The notes beneath the pieces were generated by a model, which was not told where the DNA came from, searched no databases, and saw only the letters and a program-made list of their open reading frames with translations. Position numbers and translations under genes: made by a program. Shown here one piece after another: positions 15,453-23,556 of a stretch of 40,421 nt of DNA (the first letter of the stretch is position 1; every line of letters begins with the position of its first letter). The stretch comes from a virus: IMG/VR virus record IMGVR_UViG_3300021091_000163, positions 1 through 40,421 of that record; one strand, written 5' to 3'.

Positions 15453-16347
15453 TTTTTAAATAGGTATTAGATAAGTTAATTGTTTCTATATAAAGATCTA
15501 AGGTATATTTACTTTGTTTTGCATCTAGCCAAGGCCAACTTAAACCTAGTTGTTGTTTAATTTCCCCTCCAAGATCTTTTATCGCATCTTCAAGTCCTTC
15601 ATCTTTTGATTCTTCATAAGGCTTTCCGTATTGATTCCATATTCCTCGCAATATCTCAAAATCTCTAACCTCTATATAATTCCAATCACTACAATTGGTC
15701 AACCATGTTCCTAATCTTGATCCATATACCGCATATAGACCATTTTCTTCATGTGCGCCCACAGTTGACCACATACGCAGTCTGTGAATATTATGCCACC
15801 ATATACGTTCTTTAATTTCCATAGGAGGAACTTTAACACCGTCTAACAGAGTCATTTTAACTCCTTCTCGGAATCCTGCTCGCCATGCCTGGAATGGTGA
15901 ACCAGTTACTATAGTTTCACTATAACACTCTTTAAATTGTCTATATCCGTTTTCCCAACAAAAATCTACCTGAGCTCGATCACTTTCGCTGGCTTCATGA
16001 GTTTTCATATTCAGGACAAAATCTTTTTTCCAAATTTTTAGGCCGCCGTTTCCGTACAATAAACCGTTGATTTTATTCCTGCCTAACCAACTATAAACCT
16101 GAATATCGGGATCTGATGTATCTAATTCTAAATTAAAAAATCTAGTATCTACAACATTATCTGCATCTACAGTAATAAACCAATTTGTTTCACTTAATTT
16201 AGCCGCTTCTTTGTGAGCAGCATCTGATCCTTTGACTCCGTGAACACGTTTTGCCCAAGGTACTTTATTGCATAAATCAGCATAATGCAAATCTGCATTA
16301 GGTTCGTCATAACTTAAGAATATTATGTCTAGTTCAATCGTTTTCAT
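15445..16347 (-). CDS. GT-A-type glycosyltransferase-like protein, 300 aa
   Basis: The N-terminal strand LDIIFLSYDEPNAD (residues 6-19), AKRVHGVKGSDAAHKEAAKL (32-51) and the DxD motif ITVDADNVVD (58-67; D61, D63) define a GT-A-like nucleotide-sugar transferase fold. I recognise this YDEPNAD / GSDAAH / DADN pattern from proteins of unknown role in T4-like marine phages. WRAGFREGVKM (about 155-165) is shared with the tandem paralog downstream (WRSAFRECVKL). The C-terminal part is Trp-rich (SWPWLD). There is no signal or membrane segment. It overlaps the upstream gene by 14 nt and the downstream gene by 8 nt. Confidence 0.65.
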   Translation of the reverse strand: MKTIELDIIFLSYDEPNADLHYADLCNKVPWAKRVHGVKGSDAAHKEAAKLSETNWFITVDADNVVDTRFFNLELDTSDPDIQVYSWLGRNKINGLLYGNGGLKIWKKDFVLNMKTHEASESDRAQVDFCWENGYRQFKECYSETIVTGSPFQAWRAGFREGVKMTLLDGVKVPPMEIKERIWWHNIHRLRMWSTVGAHEENGLYAVYGSRLGTWLTNCSDWNYIEVRDFEILRGIWNQYGKPYEESKDEGLEDAIKDLGGEIKQQLGLSWPWLDAKQSKYTLDLYIETINLSNTYLKNV

Positions 16348-16912
16348 CGTGAAAAATATAATTTTTAAAAAGTCTTCTAGTATAGATACTAAATTTTTTT
16401 ATTTCTGGCAGATTTTCTACATGATCTTTTTCAATTAATTTACTGATCTTTACTGTAAAGATATTGTACAGTGTATGAGGATCGTTATATTCTGTAATAA
16501 AAAAATCCATTTCAGTTTCGCCGTTCCAAAATATTTTTTTACCGTTTCGATACTTTTCATGTAAAGTAATTACAATTTTATTATTTTGATTTAAGATAAC
16601 AATATCGGGGTCAACAACACTCGACCATTTAGATCCTATTACTCTATGCAATACATCATCTATTTTTGTTAAAGATTTCACTTCTACTATTTCAAATTTA
16701 CCATCATCTAAATCTACAAAGCAATTAAAAATAGAAGTGATTCCATTGGCTATTGACTCTGCAATCTCTTGATCAATTTCTACTTTGTATTTTACATTGA
16801 CAGCCGAATCTCCTGGATATATTCCTGTGACTTTTCCGGATTCAGGATCATATCCGGCCCAGTATTGAATTTTAATTTGCTGAGGTATTTTAATCCATTC
16901 ATCAAAATCCAT
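16334..16912 (-). CDS. Hypothetical protein, 192 aa
   Basis: I do not recognise a domain. The start chosen is ATG 16912, whose first base is the last base of the upstream TAA and which has GGAAGA at proper spacing; ATG 16924 is possible. A striking piece is IQYWAGYDPESGKVTGIYPG near the N-terminus, rich in Tyr, Gly and Asp, reminiscent of short repeats in phage structural proteins. The rest is beta-rich with many Asp and Lys. It lies between two transferase-like genes, so it could be the acceptor protein, a chaperone or an adaptor; none of these is shown. Confidence 0.6.
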   Translation of the reverse strand: MDFDEWIKIPQQIKIQYWAGYDPESGKVTGIYPGDSAVNVKYKVEIDQEIAESIANGITSIFNCFVDLDDGKFEIVEVKSLTKIDDVLHRVIGSKWSSVVDPDIVILNQNNKIVITLHEKYRNGKKIFWNGETEMDFFITEYNDPHTLYNIFTVKISKLIEKDHVENLPEIKKFSIYTRRLFKNYIFHDEND

Positions 16913-17751
16913 TAATTCTTCCATGCTATTTCCTCTAATATGCTTACAATTTCGTCGGTAATTAATTTCTTGTCAACATAATGTACAATACTATTTTGGT
17001 CATAATTTCCTATTTTTATATGACCATTATTCTTAAAATAAAAACCTACATGATCTGTCCACGAATCTGCCGGCCAAGGCCAATTTTGGATCATTGGTTT
17101 CATATGAATTACCTTAGGAAATTCTAGGTCGTAAGATATTTCATTTTCTATTCCTAAGATTTTTGCGCTAAGAGAAAAAGCTTCATCAGTACCTAACAAT
17201 TTAGGTTTATAGTCGGATAAAAATAAATTAGAAAATTCTATTGGGTTTTTTATAATGTGTCTACCTAATTCAAAAAATTCCTTGGCAAGGTTAGAATCTT
17301 TTTTGAAGAAAGTATAAAAACTATATAAATTTGGTAGATGATTTATTGTAAATGTTTTTCTATAAAAATCATCTATAATTGATTCCCCCCTATATGTGTA
17401 GGCTTTATTAGCAACATATAATTCGCAGTTTGTGACAAAATAGTCTATCCAATGACTGTAATCTTTAGTAAAAATCATATCTGCATCTAAACACACAGTA
17501 TTATCGAATGGAGAAAGCTGATCCATCCAAGATCTTCCATTCCAGAAGGTTTCTTGATCCCATTGTATAATATGATCAAAGACCCAAGGACTCTTTACTG
17601 ACGAGATCAATGATGGATTATCTATTACTAATGCTACATGACCGTATCCAGGTTTCTGAGTATTTTTAATACTAAGTGCGAGTGCATAGGCCATTTTTAA
17701 ATAATCAGTGTCTTTACTAGAGGACACAACAATCAAATATCCAAAATTCAT
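16912..17751 (-). CDS. GT-A/GT8-like glycosyltransferase, 279 aa
   Basis: The protein starts with FGYLIVVSSS and has AYALALSIKNTQK (21-33), the first strand/helix of nucleotide-sugar transferases, and the DxD motif VCLDADMIF (86-94; D89, D91). GTDEAFSLSAKILGI in the middle and VIHMKP / WPWPADSWTDH near the end match the acceptor-side region of GT8-like enzymes. GT8-type enzymes are retaining transferases that use UDP-sugars and manganese. There is no signal peptide. It overlaps the next upstream gene by 4 nt and shares one base of its stop with the downstream gene. Confidence 0.65.
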   Translation of the reverse strand: MNFGYLIVVSSSKDTDYLKMAYALALSIKNTQKPGYGHVALVIDNPSLISSVKSPWVFDHIIQWDQETFWNGRSWMDQLSPFDNTVCLDADMIFTKDYSHWIDYFVTNCELYVANKAYTYRGESIIDDFYRKTFTINHLPNLYSFYTFFKKDSNLAKEFFELGRHIIKNPIEFSNLFLSDYKPKLLGTDEAFSLSAKILGIENEISYDLEFPKVIHMKPMIQNWPWPADSWTDHVGFYFKNNGHIKIGNYDQNSIVHYVDKKLITDEIVSILEEIAWKN

Positions 17752-18608
17752 ATGATTTCTAAAAATTCCTTACTATTTCTTATAATGCTTTGCTTGTTCA
17801 TAATGTGTACATCTCTATCTCGGCTAGACATCGCTACAAATTTTTCCTCATTGACGCAATCACTAATTAAAAAAGTTAATGTTGATTCGTGAACCTTGAA
17901 CAATACATCCTTATCTATGATTGTATTAATCGGTGGTAAAGACCTTGATCCTATATCTTGGTATCCGTCTAATATGTGTTTAGCTATTGAAAATGCTATG
18001 TCGTTACGATATTGTAAAGGATTGAATCTATATAAATCTGCAAAATATTTGTAATTATTTTTTATATAATCAACTAAATTGAAAAATATTTGAGTATTTT
18101 TATTTTTCGTGAACATCACTGTAGTGGCCCAATACATGTGTATGCCCGTAGGGGATACATAACGATCTAAATAACCAACTCTGTCTCCTCCTATATCGTG
18201 CATAGAGTGTCCGATAAGAAGATCTTCTTCTACGTTCCAATATTGCGCTAGATTATCTGTAAAAACTAAAAAATCGCTGTCTATTACCAATGTTCTGTCA
18301 TACGGAGTTAAGTCCCATGCCGAATTTCGATTAGCATTTATGAAAGGAACTGTAGACGATTCTTTACCGTCATTTAATTTTCGATTGTTATTTGTGTGAG
18401 GACGTTCTGTTATAATTATATTGTCAAATACTATTTTAGCTTTGGGTAATGTTCCATACTCGCTCATCCATTCAACTGTAGAAGAATCTGTTACTAAACT
18501 TACAGGCACACTTAAATTTTTTTTTGCAAGCCCGCCAGAAATAATAGCAAGAAGACTATAGTCCACTTGTCGATTATTATGAGCAAAAATTAATATACCC
18601 GTATTCAT
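17748..18608 (-). CDS. GT-A-type glycosyltransferase-like protein, 286 aa
   Basis: The N-terminus (GILIFAHNNRQVDYSLLAII) and the first strand-helix unit resemble the neighbouring GT8-like protein. The DxD motif is LVIDSDFLVF (107-116; D110, D112). SPTGIHMYWATTVMFTKN and RNDIAFSIAKHIL (mid to C-terminal) fit the usual acceptor/donor loops with an Asp-Ile pair. Its 3' neighbour has the same layout, so the two are probable paralogs. It overlaps the first gene of the operon by 4 nt. The donor and acceptor are unknown. Confidence 0.65.
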   Translation of the reverse strand: MNTGILIFAHNNRQVDYSLLAIISGGLAKKNLSVPVSLVTDSSTVEWMSEYGTLPKAKIVFDNIIITERPHTNNNRKLNDGKESSTVPFINANRNSAWDLTPYDRTLVIDSDFLVFTDNLAQYWNVEEDLLIGHSMHDIGGDRVGYLDRYVSPTGIHMYWATTVMFTKNKNTQIFFNLVDYIKNNYKYFADLYRFNPLQYRNDIAFSIAKHILDGYQDIGSRSLPPINTIIDKDVLFKVHESTLTFLISDCVNEEKFVAMSSRDRDVHIMNKQSIIRNSKEFLEII

Positions 18609-18955
18609 AGATCTAATAGTTTTTCCACTGATCTAGATTTTTTTAATTTTTCATGCTGTTCATAATATTCGTAAACAGCAGAAAAATATCTATCTAATAT
18701 TTCTTCTTTAAAAGAATGCATACTATTAATTAAGATCGGAGTATCGTTGGAATCTAACAACGGCACATTTTCAATCCTACCATTATCGATCATAAACTGA
18801 ACAAAATTAATCAAAGAAATATTAATTTTAAATATTCCCCCGTTGCATCCATAGGTAAGTTTAGCATCAATCTTTTCTTTGAGCTGTTTACGTTGAAGGA
18901 CTAATGTTTGCCTATAATTTGAAAAATCTAAGGCTTGTTTGAGACGATCATCCAT
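18605..18955 (-). CDS. Conserved T4-like phage protein, first gene of the operon, 116 aa
   Basis: I recognise this family from T4-like phages of aquatic bacteria: DDRLKQALDFSNYRQTL at the start, KLTYGCNGGIFKIN in the middle and EKLKKSRSVEKLLDL at the end. No function is established. The protein is mostly helical with a central beta segment. ATG 18955 is preceded by AGGAG at 18961-18965, which lies within one arm of a perfect inverted repeat. Because this gene is first in the unit and broadly conserved, the transferase and radical SAM genes behind it look like an accessory cargo added downstream of a core phage gene. Confidence 0.75.
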   Translation of the reverse strand: MDDRLKQALDFSNYRQTLVLQRKQLKEKIDAKLTYGCNGGIFKINISLINFVQFMIDNGRIENVPLLDSNDTPILINSMHSFKEEILDRYFSAVYEYYEQHEKLKKSRSVEKLLDL

Positions 18956-18960
18956 GAGAA

Positions 18961-19004
18961 CTCCTATAAAATACGCACATTATTTATATGGTATTTTATA
19001 GGAG
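18961..19004 (-). promoter_or_regulatory. Perfect 14-bp inverted repeat enclosing a late promoter; RBS-sequestering hairpin
   Basis: Arms CTCCTATAAAATAC (18961-18974) and GTATTTTATAGGAG (18991-19004) are exact reverse complements with a 16-nt loop. On the leftward strand the downstream arm contains the Shine-Dalgarno TAGGAG of the 116-aa gene. In a transcript that reads through from the upstream structural genes, both arms are present and the hairpin would hide this site. No U-run follows on either strand, so it is not a standard terminator. Confidence 0.7.
18981..18988 (-). promoter_or_regulatory. Late promoter TATAAATA inside the hairpin loop
   Basis: The octamer is an exact match to the T4 late-promoter -10 element. 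By T4 spacing, transcription starts near 18975, the last loop base, so the RNA keeps only the downstream arm and its ribosome site is free. It would drive the whole unit from 18955 down to 8463. Confidence 0.65.
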
Positions 19005-19010
19005 TAGAAA

Positions 19011-19034
19011 AATTAACTGCCCGAAATAGGGCCT
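19011..19034 (-). terminator. Weak candidate terminator after the 300-aa structural gene
   Basis: On the leftward strand GCCC-TATTTC-GGGC spans the last codons and is followed by AGTTAATTTTT. The stem has only 4 G/C pairs, so efficiency is doubtful; some read-through into the hairpin region is expected. Confidence 0.35.
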
Positions 19035-19915
19035 ACCGTTGCTGATTGATAATTGGTTATACTAAAAGACCCGCCAGGAATCAACGATCCCGAAGCTCTA
19101 ACGGAATCTACAGATAATGTTAATATACCATCAACTAGATCCCCCGGTGGTGGGCTAGGTTCTGGACCTGGATCGAAATATCCATCGATCCAAGATACTC
19201 TAAAAGTTACTACGTTTGCAGTGCCGGACGAATTATTTGCTACATTACATAAGGCTTCTATTCTCCAAATATTTGCAGAATATGGACTACTGGCTGTTAG
19301 ATTATAGGCCGTCTGATACGAATTTGTTAGACTATAAAAATTGACACCGGGAGCATTACCTCCGAATGATCTAGTTCCAGATGCTGCTAACAAACTGCTC
19401 CAAGCAGAATTTTGAGCTGTACCGGTCCCGCCAGTTCTAGAACTTGAAAATCTTATTTGCCCACCGCTATTAAAAAAATATCTCGCTTGATCAGCAGTGT
19501 TAAAAGTAACGGTAACAGTAGAACTACATGATTGGTACCAACTGTCAGTAAAAGATTCAGATCCTATAATCTCAGTTACAAACTGTCCAGTTCCTAGATC
19601 AAATCTATTTGAAACAGCTTGATCAGCTAAAGTATCGTATTGGTTGTTAGGATTTCCCGCACCATAAGAAATTACACCTCCCACTGTGGGAACAAAAATT
19701 GCAGGGGCAGATCCAAGCTGGTGTAAGAGAGCATTATAAATATCGTATCGTAATGCATCCCATTGAGCTTTAGTCACAGTATTTCCTACAGAGACCAAAG
19801 TACTGAAAGTGGTTTGTCCGTAACCGCTGTTTCCTACGCCGGTTCCTATTACATTTATAATTTTACTACGAATTGTATTATAGTCTGTTGCAGAAATTAA
19901 ATCACCAATTGCCAT
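19013..19915 (-). CDS. Putative virion structural / tail fibre-associated protein, 300 aa
   Basis: The N-terminus (MAIGDLISATDYNTIRSKI, GNSGYGQTTFSTLVSVGN, VTKAQWDALRYDIYNALLHQ) is a module that I recognise at the start of structural proteins in T4-like aquatic phages. The rest is Ser/Thr/Gly/Asn-rich beta-structure, typical of fibre or decoration proteins, with a Pro-rich linker (DPGPEPSPPPGD) near residue 250 before a last small beta domain. AAGGAT just before ATG 19915 overlaps the stop of the upstream fibre gene, 9 bp away, so the two are co-transcribed. The exact position in the virion is unknown. Confidence 0.65.
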   Translation of the reverse strand: MAIGDLISATDYNTIRSKIINVIGTGVGNSGYGQTTFSTLVSVGNTVTKAQWDALRYDIYNALLHQLGSAPAIFVPTVGGVISYGAGNPNNQYDTLADQAVSNRFDLGTGQFVTEIIGSESFTDSWYQSCSSTVTVTFNTADQARYFFNSGGQIRFSSSRTGGTGTAQNSAWSSLLAASGTRSFGGNAPGVNFYSLTNSYQTAYNLTASSPYSANIWRIEALCNVANNSSGTANVVTFRVSWIDGYFDPGPEPSPPPGDLVDGILTLSVDSVRASGSLIPGGSFSITNYQSATVGPISGS

Positions 19916-19924
19916 GACATATCC

Positions 19925-21679
19925 TTATAGTACTATTGCCTCTATTGTTTTTACATCTGTGTTATCGTTGCTCTCTAACGCAATTGCAAAAACATCGTTA
20001 GCGTGTGGGACTGCCGCCACAGCCATACCGCCATTTGCTGCCACTAGACGTTGACCTTTTTTTATTGCTCCTACTACTTTTACTGGTACTCGACCTTTAA
20101 GTGCTATATATGTGCCGCCTATTAAATCTTTATTCATCATAAATGCAGGATTTGCACTGACTACACCAATTGCTTTATCTCCGTACTTAGCTGCGGTAAC
20201 TTCGGCACTACCACCAACAGCTACCACTGTTCCCGGTTCATAATCTTCATCTGTTAAATATTTTTCAGCTAGGTCTGCATATTGAGCCGCTGTCGCAGTC
20301 CCTTGAAACAGATTTGCCGATAAATTTCCCGAACTATCTCTAGCTGCTATCGAATTCGCTGCAATAATAGTTTTCGCCGATCTATAATTAACATCAGTAT
20401 CTACCGCTGCATTATCTATTTTCATTCTATCGGCTTTATCTGCAGTACCTATAAATCTATTAGCAGTGATGTTTGCCGAACTATCTCTTATAGCGATAGA
20501 TGTTGGCACCGCTCCTAATTCTCCGATTAAACTGTTTAATGTCAATGCATTAGTAGCTGTTCCTGTTACCGATCCAATAACGTTACCATTGAGCGTCCCG
20601 GAAAAACTTCCTAGGAAAGTTTTTGTTACGGCATTAAATGCCGTTGATTCATCTTCAGCGACTAGGTTACCGGTATGGTTTCCTGTTATATTACCTGTGA
20701 CATTACCGGTCAGTGCTCCTATAAATGTTGTAGCATGTATATTTGCATATTTGCTAGTAGAAGACCCAATGTTAAAAAAGTTATTTGCTCCAGGAAGAAT
20801 CGCTGTTGGTGTAAAAATAGCAACATTTCTCAAATCACTGTCTGTGATTCTGATACGCATAGTAATTGTATTACCAAGGCGGTTTTCAATTACAGGTTCA
20901 TCACCATTTTCAACTCTAAATCTAATATCGTTTTGATCACCTAAGACAAATCCAGAATCACTGAACGAAACTTCTTGTTCAAAGGATATTTCGCCAATTC
21001 TAATATAATCACTGGCTGGATATCCTCCTAATCTTGCAGCATTTGATGCTGTTCCCCAATAATAATGATCTGTGGAAGTGACACCTGTTGTACCGTTGGT
21101 ATTGACTAAATTTATACCCTTTTTGATTACACTGAAACCGGTAATAGGATTAATAACACTGTTTAGGGTAAAGGCATCCTTGCTGACTACTAACATAGTG
21201 TCGCCGCCGGAATTTATCTTTACGATTGTGTGATTGTTGTTAAGAGTATCTTTAACTACTTGCGCTATAATAGCCGAGGCTCCTAGATCTGGAGCAGTCT
21301 CGGGACCTATAAGAACAAATTCTACTCCATTCCATGCATATAATTGTTCTGCACTTGTGTCAAACCAAAAATCTCCAGTTTGAAGCCCGGACGGTGCCGT
21401 TGGACCTATTTCTGCACCGCTAGCAGTGCGAAATCTTGTACCATCATAAAATTTTAATTTTTTATTCCCGCTATCGTACCATATTTGTCCGGTAATAGCC
21501 TTTGGAGGTGCTGATGTATTTGAAAAATTTTCTAATAAATGTAAGAAATTTTCGTTTTGAACTTCACCGTAACCAGCATAATTTTTACCTAAAAAGCGGA
21601 GATCGGTGGTGGTATCGATAGTTCCGTCATCTACGGATACTAAAAAAGTTCCATTAAATCTATCTACTTGATATGCCAT
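19925..21679 (-). CDS. Tail fibre-like protein, paralog 1, 584 aa
   Basis: The first ~180 residues (MAYQVDRFNGTFLVSVDDGT, YGEVQNENFLHLLENF, ITGQIWYD, GDFWFDTSAEQLYAWNG) form the N-terminal domain shared by the next three genes, presumably the virion anchor. The middle has repeats of the TGNVTGNITGN type (about residues 318-335, and again near 355-370), a fibre-shaft signature. The last ~120 residues (AAQYADLAEKYLTDEDYEPG, GVVSANPAFMMN) form a C-terminal domain that resembles self-cleaving or chaperone domains of fibres (peptidase G2-like). RBS GGAG is 7 bases before the ATG. Paralog 2 shares this C-terminus; paralogs 3 and 4 do not. Confidence 0.75.
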   Translation of the reverse strand: MAYQVDRFNGTFLVSVDDGTIDTTTDLRFLGKNYAGYGEVQNENFLHLLENFSNTSAPPKAITGQIWYDSGNKKLKFYDGTRFRTASGAEIGPTAPSGLQTGDFWFDTSAEQLYAWNGVEFVLIGPETAPDLGASAIIAQVVKDTLNNNHTIVKINSGGDTMLVVSKDAFTLNSVINPITGFSVIKKGINLVNTNGTTGVTSTDHYYWGTASNAARLGGYPASDYIRIGEISFEQEVSFSDSGFVLGDQNDIRFRVENGDEPVIENRLGNTITMRIRITDSDLRNVAIFTPTAILPGANNFFNIGSSTSKYANIHATTFIGALTGNVTGNITGNHTGNLVAEDESTAFNAVTKTFLGSFSGTLNGNVIGSVTGTATNALTLNSLIGELGAVPTSIAIRDSSANITANRFIGTADKADRMKIDNAAVDTDVNYRSAKTIIAANSIAARDSSGNLSANLFQGTATAAQYADLAEKYLTDEDYEPGTVVAVGGSAEVTAAKYGDKAIGVVSANPAFMMNKDLIGGTYIALKGRVPVKVVGAIKKGQRLVAANGGMAVAAVPHANDVFAIALESNDNTDVKTIEAIVL

Positions 21680-21698
21680 CGATCAACTCCGTTATTGC

Positions 21699-21719
21699 TA
21701 TTATTTATCGTAAATAATA
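21699..21719 (-). promoter_or_regulatory. Late promoter candidate GATAAATA in a 9-bp palindrome
   Basis: The 44-bp gap between two fibre genes contains the arms TATTATTTA (21699-21707) and TAAATAATA (21711-21719) around TCG. On the leftward strand GATAAATA occupies 21709-21702. Transcription would start near 21696, leaving a ~17-nt leader with GGAG before ATG 21679. The palindrome does not cover the ribosome site. Confidence 0.5.
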
Positions 21720-21723
21720 TCTT

Positions 21724-23541
21724 TTAAATTCTACCTACAACTACCTCTATAAGCCCCGAATCACCATCAAAATCTTCTAAAGATTTTCCTAATATAGTAC
21801 CTATTTTAGGATCTGTAGTAGGTCTTGCGTATCCGTTGCCTCCACTAACTAGCATATCTCCTTTACGAATTCTTCCTCGAACTTTACAGGGGACTCTGCC
21901 TTGCAATGCTACAGCTACTACATGATTTCCTTGTAATTTACTATTCATTAGATGTGCTGGGTTGGTAGAAACAACACCTGCAATTTTTTTAGTTTCGTCT
22001 TCTGCTAGTGTAACTTCAAATTTACCACCAAATTCTAATACTGTTCCGGGTTCATAGTATGTATCTGCCAAATAATTTTCAGCTAAGTCGGCATATTGCG
22101 CCTGTGTTGCTGTACCTATAAAAAAGTTAGCGTAAACATTATTCCATTTTCTTGTGCTTATTCCTAGATTGGTAACTCCATTAGACTTAGGCAATAGGGA
22201 CGGAGCACTTAAACCACCTAAAGTTAATGCTTGTGTAGAATTTACTAATGCTATGTCAGTTTTGAGATTTGGCTGACTTAAGTCATTTATTTGTATTTTG
22301 ATAGTACCGGTCGTACCGCTTAAAACCGGTGTAACTCCAGTTTCTAATAAAGCCACAAACGGTGCCGAAGCAGAAGAAGGTCCTCCTATGGTAAAAGAGC
22401 CTCCTGAACTTATGTCTAAATTAGAAAGTGTACCTACTGTGGTAATGGCTGTTTCAACTACATTAGACGCTAAAACCGAACCTGTAATGCTAGATGCAGG
22501 CACTGGAACATTTATATTTGCTGTTCCGTCAAATAAAACTCCATTGATTGTTCTTGCATCTTGTAACTTGGTGGCTGTAAATGCATTTCCAGATAATGTT
22601 GCTCCAACAAATTCGTTGGCTTGCACGATATTAAAAATACTAGTGCCTGTAGAATTTACGTTTCCGCTTAGGTTACCTGATAAATTTGCTGTGATAGTAC
22701 CTGCAGAAAAATTTCCTGCACTATCTCTTGCTACTACTTTTCCGATTATATTATCTGGTGTAGCATCCACTGACCATGTTGTTGCTGACGATCCGTCAAA
22801 ATTAGTACCAGTTAAGTATACACCTCTAGATAAGATATTAGTAGTGCTAGATTTAATTGTTATGTTGTTAGCACCGTCAAAGAATACACCATTGATTAAA
22901 CGACCTGGATTCAAAATTGAAGCAGATGTTGAATTACCGATTAGACTTCCTGCAAAATTTCTTGTAGAAGCAACATTTATTCCAGGTTTTAATTCATCAT
23001 TAAAGCCTACAATAAAATTTGTAGGATTAATAACAAATTGTTCATTAGCACATATGGCTAACGTTGTACCGTCTACAACTAATTCTAATACTGCATGATT
23101 AACATTATTGCTGTCTAGCAAAGATCTTGCTCTTAATCTTGTTGTTCCTGCACCTTCTACAGCTTCTGGGCCAACTAATCTCCAAATACCGTCTCGATAA
23201 ACAAATAATTGATCCGTCGTACTCTTGTACCAAAGACCTCCATCGAACCCAGTAGGCTCTGAATTATCTACGATAGCTGTTCCTACAGGTCCCCATTCTT
23301 CTCCCGTATAGATATTCAGCGATTTTGTTAAAGTATTATACCATGTTTGTCCAGCAATAGGTCTGGAAGGCGGATCCTCATTAGCGAAATTTTCTAATAA
23401 AAATAAGAAATTTTCGTTTTGAACTTCACCGTATCCTACATAGTTGCGACCCAACAGGCCTATGCTGGTAGATGTATCTAGTGTTCCATCTTCAAGAACC
23501 ACTAACTGCTGACCGCTAAACCTGTTAATTACATATGCCAT
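21724..23541 (-). CDS. Tail fibre-like protein, paralog 2, 605 aa
   Basis: It has the same N-terminal domain as its neighbours (MAYVINRFSGQQLVVLEDGT, YGEVQNENFLFLLENF, PIAGQTWYN). The middle carries repeats of the type INGVFFDGANNITI and INGVLFDGTANINV, and a LSGNLSGNVNSTG shaft element, all common in phage fibres. The last ~130 residues (QAQYADLAENYLADTYYEPG, VVSTNPAHLMN, ALQGRVPCKVRGRIRKGDML) match the C-terminus of paralog 1 and may be a cleavable folding domain. AGGGAG precedes ATG 23541. A 29-bp stretch of identical DNA is shared with paralog 1 (about 21543-21571 and 23405-23433). Confidence 0.75.
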   Translation of the reverse strand: MAYVINRFSGQQLVVLEDGTLDTSTSIGLLGRNYVGYGEVQNENFLFLLENFANEDPPSRPIAGQTWYNTLTKSLNIYTGEEWGPVGTAIVDNSEPTGFDGGLWYKSTTDQLFVYRDGIWRLVGPEAVEGAGTTRLRARSLLDSNNVNHAVLELVVDGTTLAICANEQFVINPTNFIVGFNDELKPGINVASTRNFAGSLIGNSTSASILNPGRLINGVFFDGANNITIKSSTTNILSRGVYLTGTNFDGSSATTWSVDATPDNIIGKVVARDSAGNFSAGTITANLSGNLSGNVNSTGTSIFNIVQANEFVGATLSGNAFTATKLQDARTINGVLFDGTANINVPVPASSITGSVLASNVVETAITTVGTLSNLDISSGGSFTIGGPSSASAPFVALLETGVTPVLSGTTGTIKIQINDLSQPNLKTDIALVNSTQALTLGGLSAPSLLPKSNGVTNLGISTRKWNNVYANFFIGTATQAQYADLAENYLADTYYEPGTVLEFGGKFEVTLAEDETKKIAGVVSTNPAHLMNSKLQGNHVVAVALQGRVPCKVRGRIRKGDMLVSGGNGYARPTTDPKIGTILGKSLEDFDGDSGLIEVVVGRI

Positions 23542-23556
23542 TTGACGCTCCCTACA

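Noticed and set aside
8463-18955. A RiPP (modified peptide) cluster with a small precursor peptide
   Set aside because: The genes overlap with no intergenic room and I see no short Cys-, Gly- or leader-like peptide gene in the unit; a non-classical protein substrate remains possible.
18961-19004. The 14-bp inverted repeat as a bidirectional intrinsic terminator
   Set aside because: The stem is A/T-rich and neither side is followed by a run of T; the overlap with the ribosome site and the promoter in the loop gives a better explanation.
20466-20936. Rightward open frame of 156 codons inside the fibre gene 19925-21679
   Set aside because: It is antisense to a well-supported fibre protein; the translation is low complexity (Val/Leu/Pro-rich, mirror of Gly/Asn/Thr codons) and has no ribosome site.
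22298-23098. Rightward open frame of 266 codons opposite fibre paralog 2
   Set aside because: It lies wholly antisense to the fibre gene; its Val/Pro/Leu-rich composition is that of a reverse-complement shadow of beta-repeat coding DNA.
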